64,000 nt of DNA from Streptomyces lucensis JCM 4490 (GTDB lineage: Bacteria > Actinomycetota > Actinomycetes > Streptomycetales > Streptomycetaceae), in assembly GCF_014650035.1 (NCBI RefSeq), contig NZ_BMUE01000006.1, positions 186,001-250,000 of the forward strand, in the 5' to 3' direction. Shown one piece after another: positions 27,882-37,616 of this stretch. The position numbers were made by a program, and so were the translations under genes. The notes below the pieces were generated by a model that saw nothing but the letters and a program-made list of their open reading frames with translations, made no database searches and was not told where the DNA came from. Each line of letters starts with the position of its first letter. Position 1 is the first letter of the stretch.

Positions 27882-29441
27882 TCAGGGCGAACGGTCCTCG
27901 TGGGAGAGCAGCTCGGGCTTGCCCCAGTCCACTTGAGGACCGTCGAAGTCGAAGTGGACGGCGTGCCGGGGCGGGTGGGCCGCCGCGCCGAGCACGAAGA
28001 TGTCCGCCGCGCCGTCCAGCACTCCGCCTGAGGGGTCGTCGTCGCCGGACCTGCGCACCACGTCCCGCTCCGGCATGAGGATGTCCCGTACGACGACGGC
28101 GCACAGGTACAGCGTGCCCGCCAGGTGCAGCACGATCGCCCACTGGTAGCCGTGCGTCGGCAAGCCCTTGTGGGCATCGCCGCTGGTCGTGTAGGCGAGG
28201 TACATCCAGATACCCAGGAAGTACGCCACCTCGCACGCCTGCCAGATGATGAAGTCCCGCCACTTGGGCCGCGCGAGGACCGCCAGGGGCACCAGCCACA
28301 GGACGTACTGCGGCGAGTAGACCTTGTTGGTGAGGACGAAGGCCGCGACCATCAGGAAGGCCAGCTGGGCGAAGCGCGGCCGGCGGGGCGCGGTGAACGT
28401 CAGCGCGCCGATGCCGAGGAAGCACAGCACCACCAGGACCGAGGCCGCGGTGTTCACGAAGTCGATCGTGGGCGGGTGGCTGGAGTTCTGCGCCCAGATC
28501 AGCCAGAAGGAGCCGAAGTCGACGCCGCGCTCCTTGCTGAAGGTGTAGAACTTCGCCCAGCCCTCGCGGATGTGGAAGCCCGTCGTATCGTGCGTGATCA
28601 TCACCGGCAGGTTGACCGCGAGCCAGGCACCCACCGCGCCGCCCAGGGCCTGGAAGAACTCCCGCCACTTACCGGCCCGCCAGCACAGGAGGAGCAGCGG
28701 CCCGAGCAGGAAGGCGGGATAGAGCTTGGCGGCTGTGGCCAGCCCCAGCAGGATGCCGAAGGCGAGGGCCCGGCTCCGTGACCACATCAGCATCGCGGCG
28801 GCGGTGAGGGCGACCGCGAACAGGTCCCAGTTGATGGTCGCGGTCAGCGCAAAGGCGGGCGCCAAGGCGACCAGCAGGCCGTCCCAGGGGCGCCGGCGGT
28901 GGGTGCGGGTCACGCAGACGGCGATGACCGCCGCGCACACCATCAGCATCCCGGCGTTGACGAACCAGTACCACTGCTCCTGGTGCTGGAAGCTTCCGCT
29001 GTGCGGGGTCAGCCAGGAGGCCACCTCCATGAACACGCCCGTCAGCACCGGGTACTCGAGGTACTCCATATCGCCCGGGAGCCTGTCGAAGTACGGCACG
29101 AGATGATCGGCGAACCCACGTCCCTGGTAGAGGTGCGGGATGTCCGAGTAGCAGGCGTGCGTGTACTGGCTGCTCGCGCCGAAGAACCAGGCGCTGTCAT
29201 AGCAGGGCGCCTTCTGGACCAGGCCGAGGGCGAACATCCCGATCGCCACGAGCACGATGACCCGCACCGGGGTCCACCAGGAGGTCGCGGGCAGGGCACG
29301 CCACCCGAGGGGGCCGCCGATCAGCTCACTGCCGGCCGCGGCGACCGCGTCCTCCTGGGTGGGATGCACCGGCTCCGTCGTGGCGGGCCGCACGGACTCC
29401 GGCTCGTGCGCACCGGTGGGCGTCATCTCTGCACTGGGCAT
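27882..29441 (-). CDS. GT87-family membrane glycosyltransferase
   Basis: 519 residues, mostly hydrophobic, with about 10-12 helices. It has the polyprenyl-phosphate-dependent mannosyltransferase pattern (YPVLTGVFMEVASWL, TAAKLYPAFLLGPLLLL, VYSPQYVLWLVPL). Such enzymes add mannose on the outer membrane face to lipid or protein acceptors. ATG 29441 is chosen since GGCAGGA fits it; ATG 29450 is nine bases upstream. It lies downstream of the PBP gene on the same strand but a strong hairpin and a parS site separate them. Confidence 0.85.
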   Translation of the reverse strand: MPSAEMTPTGAHEPESVRPATTEPVHPTQEDAVAAAGSELIGGPLGWRALPATSWWTPVRVIVLVAIGMFALGLVQKAPCYDSAWFFGASSQYTHACYSDIPHLYQGRGFADHLVPYFDRLPGDMEYLEYPVLTGVFMEVASWLTPHSGSFQHQEQWYWFVNAGMLMVCAAVIAVCVTRTHRRRPWDGLLVALAPAFALTATINWDLFAVALTAAAMLMWSRSRALAFGILLGLATAAKLYPAFLLGPLLLLCWRAGKWREFFQALGGAVGAWLAVNLPVMITHDTTGFHIREGWAKFYTFSKERGVDFGSFWLIWAQNSSHPPTIDFVNTAASVLVVLCFLGIGALTFTAPRRPRFAQLAFLMVAAFVLTNKVYSPQYVLWLVPLAVLARPKWRDFIIWQACEVAYFLGIWMYLAYTTSGDAHKGLPTHGYQWAIVLHLAGTLYLCAVVVRDILMPERDVVRRSGDDDPSGGVLDGAADIFVLGAAAHPPRHAVHFDFDGPQVDWGKPELLSHEDRSP

Positions 29442-29478
29442 GTGGCACATCCTGCCGTACCCGTCCGGGAATACGCCG

Positions 29479-29511
29479 GGGGCCGCCGCACCTCGTCGGT
29501 GCGGCGGCCCC
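29479..29511 (-). terminator. Terminator hairpin between PBP and GT87 genes
   Basis: GGGGCCGCCGCACC (29479-29492) pairs perfectly with GGTGCGGCGGCCCC (29498-29511). A parS site follows two bases later. Confidence 0.85.
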
Positions 29512-29513
29512 GT

Positions 29514-29527
29514 GTTTCACGTGAAAC
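29514..29527. other. parS site
   Basis: Exact GTTTCACGTGAAAC, adjacent to the terminator hairpin in the PBP-GT87 gap. Confidence 0.95.
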
Positions 29528-29573
29528 ACCCGTGGCGGGCGATTTGGACGTCAATCGGTCGGGGTATCGGCGG

Positions 29574-32252
29574 CTAGCCGGTCTGGCCGCCGAAGATGCC
29601 GCCGCCTCCATTGCCGTTTCCTCGGGTGGTGCCGGTGCCGGAGGTGTCCGTCGCCGTCGGCGTCGGCGTGGTGCCTCCGTCGGTTCCGCCCGTGTCCACG
29701 CCTCCGTTGCCGTTGCCGCCGTTGTCGTTGTTGCAGTTGTTGCCCCAGCCGAACTGACAGGTCTCGCTCGGCGTGGGCGTCGGCGTGGTGGCCGTCTCAC
29801 TCGGCGTCGGGCTCGGGGTGTCACTCGGCGTCTGGCTCGGCGTGACGCTGACGGTCGGGGTCGGAGAGGGCGCGCCCGACTCGTCGTGGATGCCGCCGAT
29901 CTCGGTCGCCTTCTCGAAACCGAGGTCGGACTTCCCCTTGAGCGCGGCCTTCATGTACTCGGTCCACACCAGGGTGGGGATGTCACCACCGTGGATGGAG
30001 TCCTTGCCCGCGGTTCCGTTCATGGACAGCAGCTTGTGGTCCTTGGGGTTCTCGCGGAACATCGTCACCGACGTCGACAGCTGCCGGGTATAGCCGACGA
30101 ACCAGGCCGACTTGTTCTTGTCCGTCGTACCGGTCTTGCCCGCCGCCGTACGCCCGAGGGCCTTGGCGTTGAAACCCGTGCCGTTCTGAATGACGTTCTC
30201 CAGGACGTCCGTGACGTTGTTGGCGATGTTCGGGTCAATCGCGTCCTTGGGAGCGGGCTTCGGCTTGACGAAGCTGGGCGCGTCCGCGCCGTTGACCTTC
30301 ACGGCGGTCACCGAGTACGGGTCGGCCTGCTTGCCGGAGGCCGCGAACGTGGCATAGGCGTCCGCCATGCGGATCGCGCTGGGAGTCGACGTACCGATGG
30401 CGAAGGACGGGTTGAGGTCCTGCGACATGCTCTGGTTGAGGATGCCCGCCGACCTGGCCATGTCCCGGACGTGCGTCATGCCCACATCGACACCGAGCTG
30501 CACGAACGGCGTGTTGACGGACTGCTCCATCGCCTTGCGGAGGGTGATGTACCCCCAGGGCCGAGGGCTCTCGTTCTTCTGGTAGAAGGGCGAATTGTCC
30601 TTGTTGAGATAGAACGACCCGTCCGGCTTGTAGACCTTGAGGTGGTCGTTGCCGTTGTACTTGCTCAACGGCGACACACCTTCGCCGTCCGACTTGGCCG
30701 TTCCGTATTTCATGGCCGCGGCCAGCACGAACGGCTTCCACGTCGAACCGACGGGGACACCGGAGGTGTCGGCGTTGTTGGTGAAGTGCCCGTTCTCGTA
30801 GCCGTCACCGCCGTAGAGGGCGACGATCGCACCATCGTTGGGCACCACCGAGGCCGCTCCGAACTGGACGTACTTGTCCAGGTCGTGGCGCTTCGGGTCG
30901 AGGCGCGACTTCTGGACGTTCTTCACGGCCTTGGCCAGCGCGTTGACCTTGCCCTTCTGGAACGTCGTGTAGATCTGGTAGCCGCCCCGGTCGAACTGCG
31001 CCTCCGTGATGTCGGAGTGGGCGAGGACGTACTTCTTCGCCGTGTCGGCCAGGTAGCTGATCTGGCCGGTCATTCCCTTGGTCGCCTTGCGGCCGTCCGG
31101 CTCGGGGTACTTCGCGATCGCCTTCTGGTAGTCCTCGTCGGTGAGGTGCTTGTCCTTGTGCATCTCGTTGAGGATCCACGCCCAGCGCGCCTCGGACCGC
31201 TTGCGGTTGGCCTGCGGGGTCGCGGTCTTGTCGAGGTCCACGTTGCCGGCCGGGTCGTAGTACGTCGCTCCCTTGAGCAGAGCGGCCAGGACGGCGCACT
31301 CGCTCGGCCTGAGGTCGACCGCGTTCTTGCCGTAGTAGGTCTGCGCCGCCGCCTGGATGCCGTAGGCGCCGCGCCCGAAGTACGAGGTGTTCAGGTAGCC
31401 CTGCAGGATCGTGTTCTTGTCGAGCTTCGTGCCCACCTTTATGGAGATGAACATCTCCTTGAACTTACGGGTGAGGGTCTGGTCCTGGCTCAGGTACGTG
31501 TTCTTGACGTACTGCTGGGTGATCGTCGAACCGCCCTGCGTCTGGCCGCCCCGCGCCATGTTCAGCACCGCGCGGGCGATGCCCGCGGGGTCGACGCCGG
31601 AGTCGTCGTAGAAGGTCTTGTTCTCGGCGGAGATCACCGCCCAGCGCATCGCTTCGGGGATCTGGTCGATGTTGACGTTCTGCCGGTTGACGCCTGTACC
31701 CGAGGCCACCATCTGTGTGTGGTCGGCCCAGTAGTAGACGTTGTTCTGGGACTTCGCGGCGATGTTCTCGTTCGGAACCTCGACCATCGCGAAACCGATG
31801 CCGACCATCGCCACCAGGCTGCCGAGGAAGCCGATGCACAGTCCGGAGACGAGCTTCCACGACGGCACCCAGCGGCGCCAGCCGTACTTGCCGGCCCGGG
31901 GGTAGTCGATGAACCGCTTCTTCCCGGGTGCGGCTGCCGGGCGGCCCCGGCCGCGGCCGGGGCCGCCCGGGTCGCCACGGCGTCCGGCAGGGCCCGCGTT
32001 GTCGGCCGGCCTGCGTCGGCCGCCTCTCTGCGCCGCGCGGCGCGCCTCGGCGCGGCTGCCGTAGGCGCGCTCCTCACCTCCCGAGTCATAGGAATCCGCC
32101 CCGTGGGAACTGGACCCATAAGAGTCGGCAGGAGACCCGGTGGCGCCTCGCGGTGCCGCACGGCGGCCGGAGGACGGGCCGGACTGACCGCGTCGGGCCG
32201 CGGCACGTCCGCCTCCCTGCGGCTGCGGCGGTTTGCGACGGTGCTCGCTCAT
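29574..32252 (-). CDS. Bifunctional penicillin-binding protein (class A)
   Basis: 892 residues. A long basic, Gly/Arg/Ser-rich cytosolic head (1-130) is followed by one membrane helix (about 134-157). The glycosyltransferase domain has E210-N-K-T-F and GGSTITQQYVKN. The transpeptidase motifs are S503-T-W-K506, S578-V-N580 and K706-T-G-T, all intact. A Pro/Thr/Ser-rich tail with TPSPTPSE-type repeats and an Asn/Gly-rich end completes it. It polymerises and crosslinks peptidoglycan. ATG 32252 has GAGGAG upstream. A PadR gene is divergent. Confidence 0.95.
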   Translation of the reverse strand: MSEHRRKPPQPQGGGRAAARRGQSGPSSGRRAAPRGATGSPADSYGSSSHGADSYDSGGEERAYGSRAEARRAAQRGGRRRPADNAGPAGRRGDPGGPGRGRGRPAAAPGKKRFIDYPRAGKYGWRRWVPSWKLVSGLCIGFLGSLVAMVGIGFAMVEVPNENIAAKSQNNVYYWADHTQMVASGTGVNRQNVNIDQIPEAMRWAVISAENKTFYDDSGVDPAGIARAVLNMARGGQTQGGSTITQQYVKNTYLSQDQTLTRKFKEMFISIKVGTKLDKNTILQGYLNTSYFGRGAYGIQAAAQTYYGKNAVDLRPSECAVLAALLKGATYYDPAGNVDLDKTATPQANRKRSEARWAWILNEMHKDKHLTDEDYQKAIAKYPEPDGRKATKGMTGQISYLADTAKKYVLAHSDITEAQFDRGGYQIYTTFQKGKVNALAKAVKNVQKSRLDPKRHDLDKYVQFGAASVVPNDGAIVALYGGDGYENGHFTNNADTSGVPVGSTWKPFVLAAAMKYGTAKSDGEGVSPLSKYNGNDHLKVYKPDGSFYLNKDNSPFYQKNESPRPWGYITLRKAMEQSVNTPFVQLGVDVGMTHVRDMARSAGILNQSMSQDLNPSFAIGTSTPSAIRMADAYATFAASGKQADPYSVTAVKVNGADAPSFVKPKPAPKDAIDPNIANNVTDVLENVIQNGTGFNAKALGRTAAGKTGTTDKNKSAWFVGYTRQLSTSVTMFRENPKDHKLLSMNGTAGKDSIHGGDIPTLVWTEYMKAALKGKSDLGFEKATEIGGIHDESGAPSPTPTVSVTPSQTPSDTPSPTPSETATTPTPTPSETCQFGWGNNCNNDNGGNGNGGVDTGGTDGGTTPTPTATDTSGTGTTRGNGNGGGGIFGGQTG

Positions 32253-32647
32253 CGAACGATTACTCCTCGGGCAGGCGCACCCCTGCGCGCCTGGAACGGC
32301 GGCTGTTTTCCGGTCCCCCCGAAGTACGGATGTGGTCGGTTCTGCATTCACCCGTACTGCACCGGGGACGACGACGCTCCCCAGACGTCACGCGGTTCCC
32401 GGTGGTGTGCATGCCGCACAGACTACGCACCCCCAAAACCCACCGAGCCCTGAAGTTCACCCCAAATCGGGCAAGTTGCCTCCAACGAATCGGTGATGTG
32501 ATCCCGTTCACCACCTTCCCTCTTGTCGCACACGGAAGGCCGTTCTATCGTCGTGATGTATCGAGTCGATACATCAGCGCGAGATAGAGGCGCTGCAAGG
32601 AACTGCGGGACCAGCGGTCCGATCTGCGGAGACGAGGGGAGGCGACA
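32253..32647. other. Divergent PBP/padR control region
   Basis: No gene is supported. It contains both promoters and the palindromic PadR site at 32554-32576. Frames that appear coding here overlap the operator and lack codon bias. Confidence 0.5.
32554..32576. promoter_or_regulatory. PadR operator, 23-bp perfect palindrome
   Basis: TGATGTATCGA-G-TCGATACATCA contains the ATGTAT/ATACAT half-sites typical of PadR operators. It ends 71 bases before the padR ATG, where it can block the padR promoter and possibly that of the PBP gene. Confidence 0.85.
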
Positions 32648-33331
32648 ATGAGCCGGCGCTCCGGCATCCTCGAGTTCGCCGTGCTCGGCCTGCTCCGCGA
32701 GTCCCCCATGCACGGCTACGAGCTGCGCAAACGACTCAATACGTCACTGGGTGTGTTCCGTGCGTTCAGCTACGGGACCCTGTACCCCTGCCTCAAGACG
32801 CTGGTCACCAACGGCTGGTTGATCGAGGAACCGGGAAGCACCCACGAGGACGCCCTCGCCGCGCCCCTGGCCGGACGCCGCGCCAAGATCGTCTACCGGT
32901 TGACGGCGGAAGGTAAGGAGCATTTCGAGGAACTGCTCTCGCAGACCGGCCCCGACGCGTACGAGGACGAGCACTTCGCCGCGCGCTTCGCCTTCTTCGG
33001 TCAGACGTCGCGGGACGTGCGCATGCGCGTCCTGGAGGGCCGGCGCAGCCGCCTGGAGGAGCGCCTGGAGAAGATGCGCGCCTCCCTGGCGCGCACCAGA
33101 GAGCGCCTCGACGACTACACACTTGAGCTCCAGCGCCACGGGATGGAGTCCGTGGAGCGCGAAGTGCGCTGGCTGAACGAGCTCATCGAGAGCGAGCGGG
33201 CCGGGCGGGACCGGAAAGGTTCCGCGCCCGGGGGGTCCGCTCAGCAGGACATCACCACTGGATCGACGGGCGGCCTGCCCCGTACCGGAGACGACTCCGG
33301 CACGGATACGCCCGGCGACACCGCCACGTGA
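32648..33331 (+). CDS. PadR-family transcriptional regulator
   Basis: 227 residues. The PadR winged helix starts [24 protein letters not shown], with [12 protein letters not shown] and the wing near [18 protein letters not shown]-terminal coiled-coil dimerisation region (about 120-190) and a disordered Gly/Thr/Asp-rich tail follow. GGGGAGG precedes ATG 32648. The adjacent palindrome suggests autoregulation. Targets beyond itself are unknown; the divergent PBP gene and the downstream ino1 are candidates. Confidence 0.93.
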   Translation: MSRRSGILEFAVLGLLRESPMHGYELRKRLNTSLGVFRAFSYGTLYPCLKTLVTNGWLIEEPGSTHEDALAAPLAGRRAKIVYRLTAEGKEHFEELLSQTGPDAYEDEHFAARFAFFGQTSRDVRMRVLEGRRSRLEERLEKMRASLARTRERLDDYTLELQRHGMESVEREVRWLNELIESERAGRDRKGSAPGGSAQQDITTGSTGGLPRTGDDSGTDTPGDTAT

Positions 33332-33375
33332 GTGCCCAGTCAGGGCCTCACTCGTACACACAGGGAGCAACCGGA

Positions 33376-34458
33376 ATGGGTTCGGTTCGCGTAGCCATCG
33401 TCGGCGTGGGCAACTGCGCCGCGTCGCTGGTGCAGGGCGTCGAGTACTACAAGGACGCCGACCCGGCGTCGAAGGTCCCCGGCCTGATGCACGTGCAGTT
33501 CGGTGACTACCACGTGCGCGACGTGGAGTTTGTCGCGGCGTTCGACGTGGACGCCAAGAAGGTCGGTCTCGACCTGGCCGACGCCATCGGCGCCTCCGAG
33601 AACAACACCATCAAGATCTGCGACGTGCCCAGCACCGGTGTCACCGTCCAGCGCGGCCACACCCTCGACGGCCTCGGTAAGTACTACCGCGCCACCATCG
33701 AGGAGTCCGACGCCGAGCCGGTCGACGTCGTCCAGATCCTGAAGGACAAGCAGGTCGACGTCCTGGTCTGCTACCTGCCCGTCGGCTCCGAGGACGCCGC
33801 GAAGTTCTACGCCCAGTGCGCCATCGACGCCAAGGTCGCCTTCGTCAACGCCCTCCCGGTCTTCATCGCCGGCACCAAGGAGTGGGCGGACAAGTTCACC
33901 GAGGCCGGTGTGCCGATCGTCGGTGACGACATCAAGTCGCAGGTCGGCGCCACCATCACGCACCGCGTCATGGCGAAGCTGTTCGAGGACCGCGGTGTCA
34001 TCCTGGACCGCACGATGCAGCTGAACGTCGGCGGCAACATGGACTTCAAGAACATGCTCGAGCGCGAGCGCCTGGAGTCCAAGAAGATCTCCAAGACGCA
34101 GGCCGTCACCTCCCAGATCCCCGACCGGGACCTCGGCGAGAAGAACGTCCACATCGGCCCCTCCGACTACGTGGCCTGGCTGGACGACCGCAAGTGGGCC
34201 TACGTCCGCCTCGAGGGCCGCGCCTTCGGTGACGTCCCGCTGAACCTGGAGTACAAGCTCGAGGTCTGGGACTCCCCGAACTCCGCGGGTGTCATCATCG
34301 ACGCCCTGCGCGCCGCGAAGATCGCCAAGGACCGCGGCATCGGCGGCCCGATCCTGTCGGCCTCCTCGTACTTCATGAAGTCCCCGCCGGTTCAGTACTT
34401 CGACGACGTGGCCCGCGAGAACGTCGAGAAGTTCATCAGCGGCGAGGTCGAGCGCTAG
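33376..34458 (+). CDS. ino1: myo-Inositol-1-phosphate synthase
   Basis: 360 residues of the actinobacterial short form, which converts glucose-6-phosphate to inositol-1-phosphate with NAD+. It begins [20 protein letters not shown], a Rossmann G-x-G-x-x-x-x, and includes [10 protein letters not shown] and [13 protein letters not shown], family hallmarks. The product feeds phosphatidylinositol and mycothiol. It starts 44 bases after padR, so they may be co-transcribed. Confidence 0.97.
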   Translation: MGSVRVAIVGVGNCAASLVQGVEYYKDADPASKVPGLMHVQFGDYHVRDVEFVAAFDVDAKKVGLDLADAIGASENNTIKICDVPSTGVTVQRGHTLDGLGKYYRATIEESDAEPVDVVQILKDKQVDVLVCYLPVGSEDAAKFYAQCAIDAKVAFVNALPVFIAGTKEWADKFTEAGVPIVGDDIKSQVGATITHRVMAKLFEDRGVILDRTMQLNVGGNMDFKNMLERERLESKKISKTQAVTSQIPDRDLGEKNVHIGPSDYVAWLDDRKWAYVRLEGRAFGDVPLNLEYKLEVWDSPNSAGVIIDALRAAKIAKDRGIGGPILSASSYFMKSPPVQYFDDVARENVEKFISGEVER

Positions 34459-34505
34459 AGCGCCCAGAGCGCCGCTCGCACGAGAACGCTCCTGCCAGGG
34501 CGGTG

Positions 34506-34537
34506 AAGGTCCCCGGGTTTCCCTACCCGGGGACCTT
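34506..34537 (+). terminator. Terminator after ino1
   Basis: AAGGTCCCCGGGT (34506-34518) pairs with ACCCGGGGACCTT (34525-34537). It separates ino1 from the MFS gene. Confidence 0.88.
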
Positions 34538-34560
34538 CCGCATGAGTGAGGGTGTGACCC

Positions 34561-35838
34561 ATGCCAGTCGTACGTGACCTGCGCGTCCTGCTGCGCCTGC
34601 GGAACTTCCGGCGCCTGCTGTACGTCCGCCTGCTGTCGCAGGGGGCCGACGGCGTCTACCAGGTGGCGCTCGCCGCGTACGTCGTCTTCTCACCGGAGAA
34701 GCAGACCTCGGCGTCCGCGATCGCCTCCGCGATGGCGGTGCTGCTGCTCCCCTACTCGGTCGTCGGCCCCTTCGCGGGCGTCCTGCTGGACCGCTGGCGA
34801 CGCCGGCAGGTCTTCGTGTACGGCAACGGACTGCGCGCCCTGCTGGCCGTGGCCACAGCCGTGCTGATGATCAGCCGTGTTCCGGACTGGCTCTTCTATG
34901 TGTCCGCGCTCTGTGTCACGGCCGTCAACCGCTTCGTCCTCGCCGGGCTGTCCGCCGCCCTGCCCCGTGTGGTCGACACCGAACGCCTGGTGCTGGCCAA
35001 CTCACTGTCGCCGACGGCCGGCACGCTCGCCGCGACCGCCGGCGGAGGTCTCGCCTTCCTCGTGCGCCTCGTGGCATCGGGCTCCGACGCCGCGGTGGTG
35101 CTGTTGGGCGCCTTCCTCTACCTGTGCGCGAGCCTGGCGTCCCTGAGTATGGCCCCCGGGCTCCTCGGCCCCGACCGGCAACCGGCACGGCCGCACCTGA
35201 CCACCGCACTCGCCGACACCGCACGGGACCTGCTCGCGGCGGTCCGGCACCTGGCCGCCCCCCGGCGCAGGGAAGCGGCCTGGGCGCTGGTCGCCATGAC
35301 GCTCATGCGCTTCTGCTACGGCGCACTCCTCGTTCTGCTGCTCATGCTGTGCCGCTACGCCCTTACCGTCGGCACCGAGGAGGGCCTGCGGCTGCTGGGC
35401 CTGGCGCTTGCGCTGTCGGGTGCCGGATTCTTCACCGCGGCCGCGGTGACGCCGTGGGCGGCGGGGCGCCTCGGCCCGGGCCGCTGGATCGTGGTGTGCT
35501 CCGGGGCTGCCGCGGTACTGGAGCCCGCCCTCGGCCTTGCGTTCGCCACGGGGCCCCTGCTGATCGCGGCCTTCGTTCTGGGTCTGACCACCCAGGGAGC
35601 CAAGATCGCCACGGACACGATCGTGCAGGCCTCGGTCGACGACGGTTTCCGAGGCCGGATCTTCTCCGTGTACGACGTGCTCTTCAACGTGGCGTTCGTC
35701 AGCGCGGCAGGGGTCGCTGCCCTGATGCTTCCGCCGGACGGTCGCTCGGTCATGCTGGTGGTGCTGGTAGCCCTGATCTACGGCGGCGTCGCCGTGTCCC
35801 TGGCCCGCTTCCAACGACAGTGGGGCAGGCAGCGCTGA
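34561..35838 (+). CDS. MFS transporter
   Basis: 425 residues with about 12 helices. It starts with the NreB/MFS_3-like head RNFRRLLYVRLLSQGADGVYQVAL and has GPFAGVLLDRWRRRQVFV, the cytosolic loop 2-3 motif. The cargo is unknown. Its TGA lies inside a 46-bp palindrome centred on parS, which doubles as its likely terminator. The start at ATG 34561 follows a GAGGG site. Confidence 0.88.
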   Translation: MPVVRDLRVLLRLRNFRRLLYVRLLSQGADGVYQVALAAYVVFSPEKQTSASAIASAMAVLLLPYSVVGPFAGVLLDRWRRRQVFVYGNGLRALLAVATAVLMISRVPDWLFYVSALCVTAVNRFVLAGLSAALPRVVDTERLVLANSLSPTAGTLAATAGGGLAFLVRLVASGSDAAVVLLGAFLYLCASLASLSMAPGLLGPDRQPARPHLTTALADTARDLLAAVRHLAAPRRREAAWALVAMTLMRFCYGALLVLLLMLCRYALTVGTEEGLRLLGLALALSGAGFFTAAAVTPWAAGRLGPGRWIVVCSGAAAVLEPALGLAFATGPLLIAAFVLGLTTQGAKIATDTIVQASVDDGFRGRIFSVYDVLFNVAFVSAAGVAALMLPPDGRSVMLVVLVALIYGGVAVSLARFQRQWGRQR

Positions 35839-35875
35839 GGGTGATGTTTCACGTGAAACATCACCCTCAGCGCTG
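35830..35875. terminator. 46-bp perfect palindrome with parS centre, overlapping a stop codon
   Basis: CAGCGCTGAGGGTGAT, parS GTTTCACGTGAAAC (35846-35859), ATCACCCTCAGCGCTG. The left arm contains the MFS stop codon. In RNA it gives a hairpin on either strand. Confidence 0.8.
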
Positions 35876-35889
35876 TGAACGCGGGACGT

Positions 35890-35903
35890 GTTTCACGTGA
35901 AAC
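35890..35903. other. parS site
   Basis: Exact GTTTCACGTGAAAC, 44 bases from the copy at 35846, between the MFS gene and the end of the CCA-adding enzyme gene. Confidence 0.95.
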
Positions 35904-35921
35904 ATCGCCCGCCGATCCGTC

Positions 35922-37364
35922 TCAGCTCTGCTCGGCCCACCAGTCCTTGAGAGCCGTCACCGCCGAGTCGTGGTCCATGGGCCCGTTCTCCAGGCGCAGC
36001 TCCAGCATGTGCTTGTACGCCTTGCCGATGACGGGCCCCGGGCCGACACCGAGGATCTCCATGATCTGGTTGCCGTCGAGGTCGGGGCGGATCGCGTCCA
36101 GTTCCTCCCGCTCCTGGAGCTGGGCGATGCGCTCCTCCAGGCCGTCATAGGCGCGGGACAGCGAGGCCGCCTTGCGCTTGTTGCGCGTGGTGCAGTCGGA
36201 GCGGGTCAGCTTGTGCAGGCGGTCCAGCAACGGGCCCGCGTCACGGACGTAGCGGCGTACCGCCGAGTCCGTCCACTCCCCGGTGCCGTAGCCGTGGAAG
36301 CGCAGATGCAGCTCGACGAGCCGCGAGACGTCCTTCACCAGCTCATTGGAGTACTTCAGAGCGGTCATGCGCTTCTTGGTCATCTTGGCGCCGACCATCT
36401 CGTGGTGATGGAACGAGACGCGGCCGTCCTTCTCGAAGCGCCGCGTACGCGGCTTGCCGATGTCGTGCAGCAGGGCGGACAGCCGCAGCGTGAGGTCCGG
36501 GCCGTTCTCCTCCAGCGCGATCGCCTGCTCCAGAACGATGAGCGTGTGCTCGTAGACGTCCTTGTGCCGGTGGTGCTCGTCACTCTCCAACCGCAGGGCC
36601 GGCAGCTCGGGCAGCACGTGAGCGGCGAGACCGGTGTCGACGAGCAGCGCCAGGCCCTTGCGCGGGTGGCGGGAGAGGATCAGCTTGTTCAGCTCGTCCC
36701 GGACGCGCTCCGCCGACACGATCTCGATCCGTGCCGCCATCTCCGTCATGGCGGTGACGACCTCCGGGGCGACCGCGAAGTCCAGCTGGGCGGCGAACCG
36801 GGCCGCCCGCATCATCCGCAGAGGGTCGTCCGAGAACGACTCCTCGGGCGTGCCCGGCGTCCGCAGCACTCGCCCGGCCAGGTCTGCCAGACCGCCGTGG
36901 GGATCGATGAACTCCTTCTCCGGCAGCGCCACCGCCATCGCGTTGACCGTGAAGTCGCGTCGGACCAGGTCTTCCTCGATGGAGTCGCCGTAGGAGACCT
37001 CGGGCTTGCGGGACGTGCGGTCGTACGCCTCCGACCGGTAGGTGGTGATCTCGATCTGGTAGCCGCCCTTGTGCGCGCCGACGGTGCCGAAGGCGATGCC
37101 CACCTCCCAGAGGGCGTCCGCCCACGGCCGGACGATCTTCAGTACGTCCTCGGGGCGGGCGTCAGTGGTGAAGTCCAGGTCGTTGCCGAGACGGCCGAGC
37201 AGCGCGTCGCGGACCGACCCGCCGACCAGGGCCAGGGAGAACCCGGCCTCCTGGAATCGACGGGCGAGATCGTCGGCGACGGGGGCCACCCGCAGCAGCT
37301 CGGTGACCGCGCGCTGCTGCACCTGGCTCAGGGCAGAGGGAGTGTCTTCGTTGGGGTTCGGCAC
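35922..37364 (-). CDS. pcnA: CCA-adding tRNA nucleotidyltransferase
   Basis: 480 residues. The nucleotidyltransferase head has GGSVRDALLGRLGNDLDF with the catalytic D-x-D, and the HD domain has LLHDIGKPRTRRF. It adds or repairs the tRNA 3' CCA end. GTG 37364 (PNPNEDTPSALSQ) is chosen; the longer frame to 37535 is a non-conserved Gly/Arg/Ser-rich run through the divergent promoter region. Orthologues lie next to the DUF6049 gene in other actinobacteria. Confidence 0.95.
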   Translation of the reverse strand: MPNPNEDTPSALSQVQQRAVTELLRVAPVADDLARRFQEAGFSLALVGGSVRDALLGRLGNDLDFTTDARPEDVLKIVRPWADALWEVGIAFGTVGAHKGGYQIEITTYRSEAYDRTSRKPEVSYGDSIEEDLVRRDFTVNAMAVALPEKEFIDPHGGLADLAGRVLRTPGTPEESFSDDPLRMMRAARFAAQLDFAVAPEVVTAMTEMAARIEIVSAERVRDELNKLILSRHPRKGLALLVDTGLAAHVLPELPALRLESDEHHRHKDVYEHTLIVLEQAIALEENGPDLTLRLSALLHDIGKPRTRRFEKDGRVSFHHHEMVGAKMTKKRMTALKYSNELVKDVSRLVELHLRFHGYGTGEWTDSAVRRYVRDAGPLLDRLHKLTRSDCTTRNKRKAASLSRAYDGLEERIAQLQEREELDAIRPDLDGNQIMEILGVGPGPVIGKAYKHMLELRLENGPMDHDSAVTALKDWWAEQS

Positions 37365-37616
37365 AACAGAAGAGGGTACGTGCCTCGCGCCGCCGGAGGC
37401 GCCTCCATTAGGGCAGGGGCCGGCTCGGGCATACCCGCCGCAAGCACTGCGCTTGCGGCGTACGCCTGCTCTCCCGTCGATACTGGACATAGAGGACGCG
37501 TCACCATCGTGCTTCGATCTTGTGCGGCAGACCACGGCACTTCCCCTCGGCGCACATCGTTACCATGCGTGGACGCACAATCCGACGACCACTGATGACG
37601 AGGGACGGGCGAGCGC

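Noticed and set aside
28899..32453. 1184-codon open frame on the plus strand
   Set aside because: It is antisense to the GT87 and PBP genes, crosses the terminator and has shadow-like composition.
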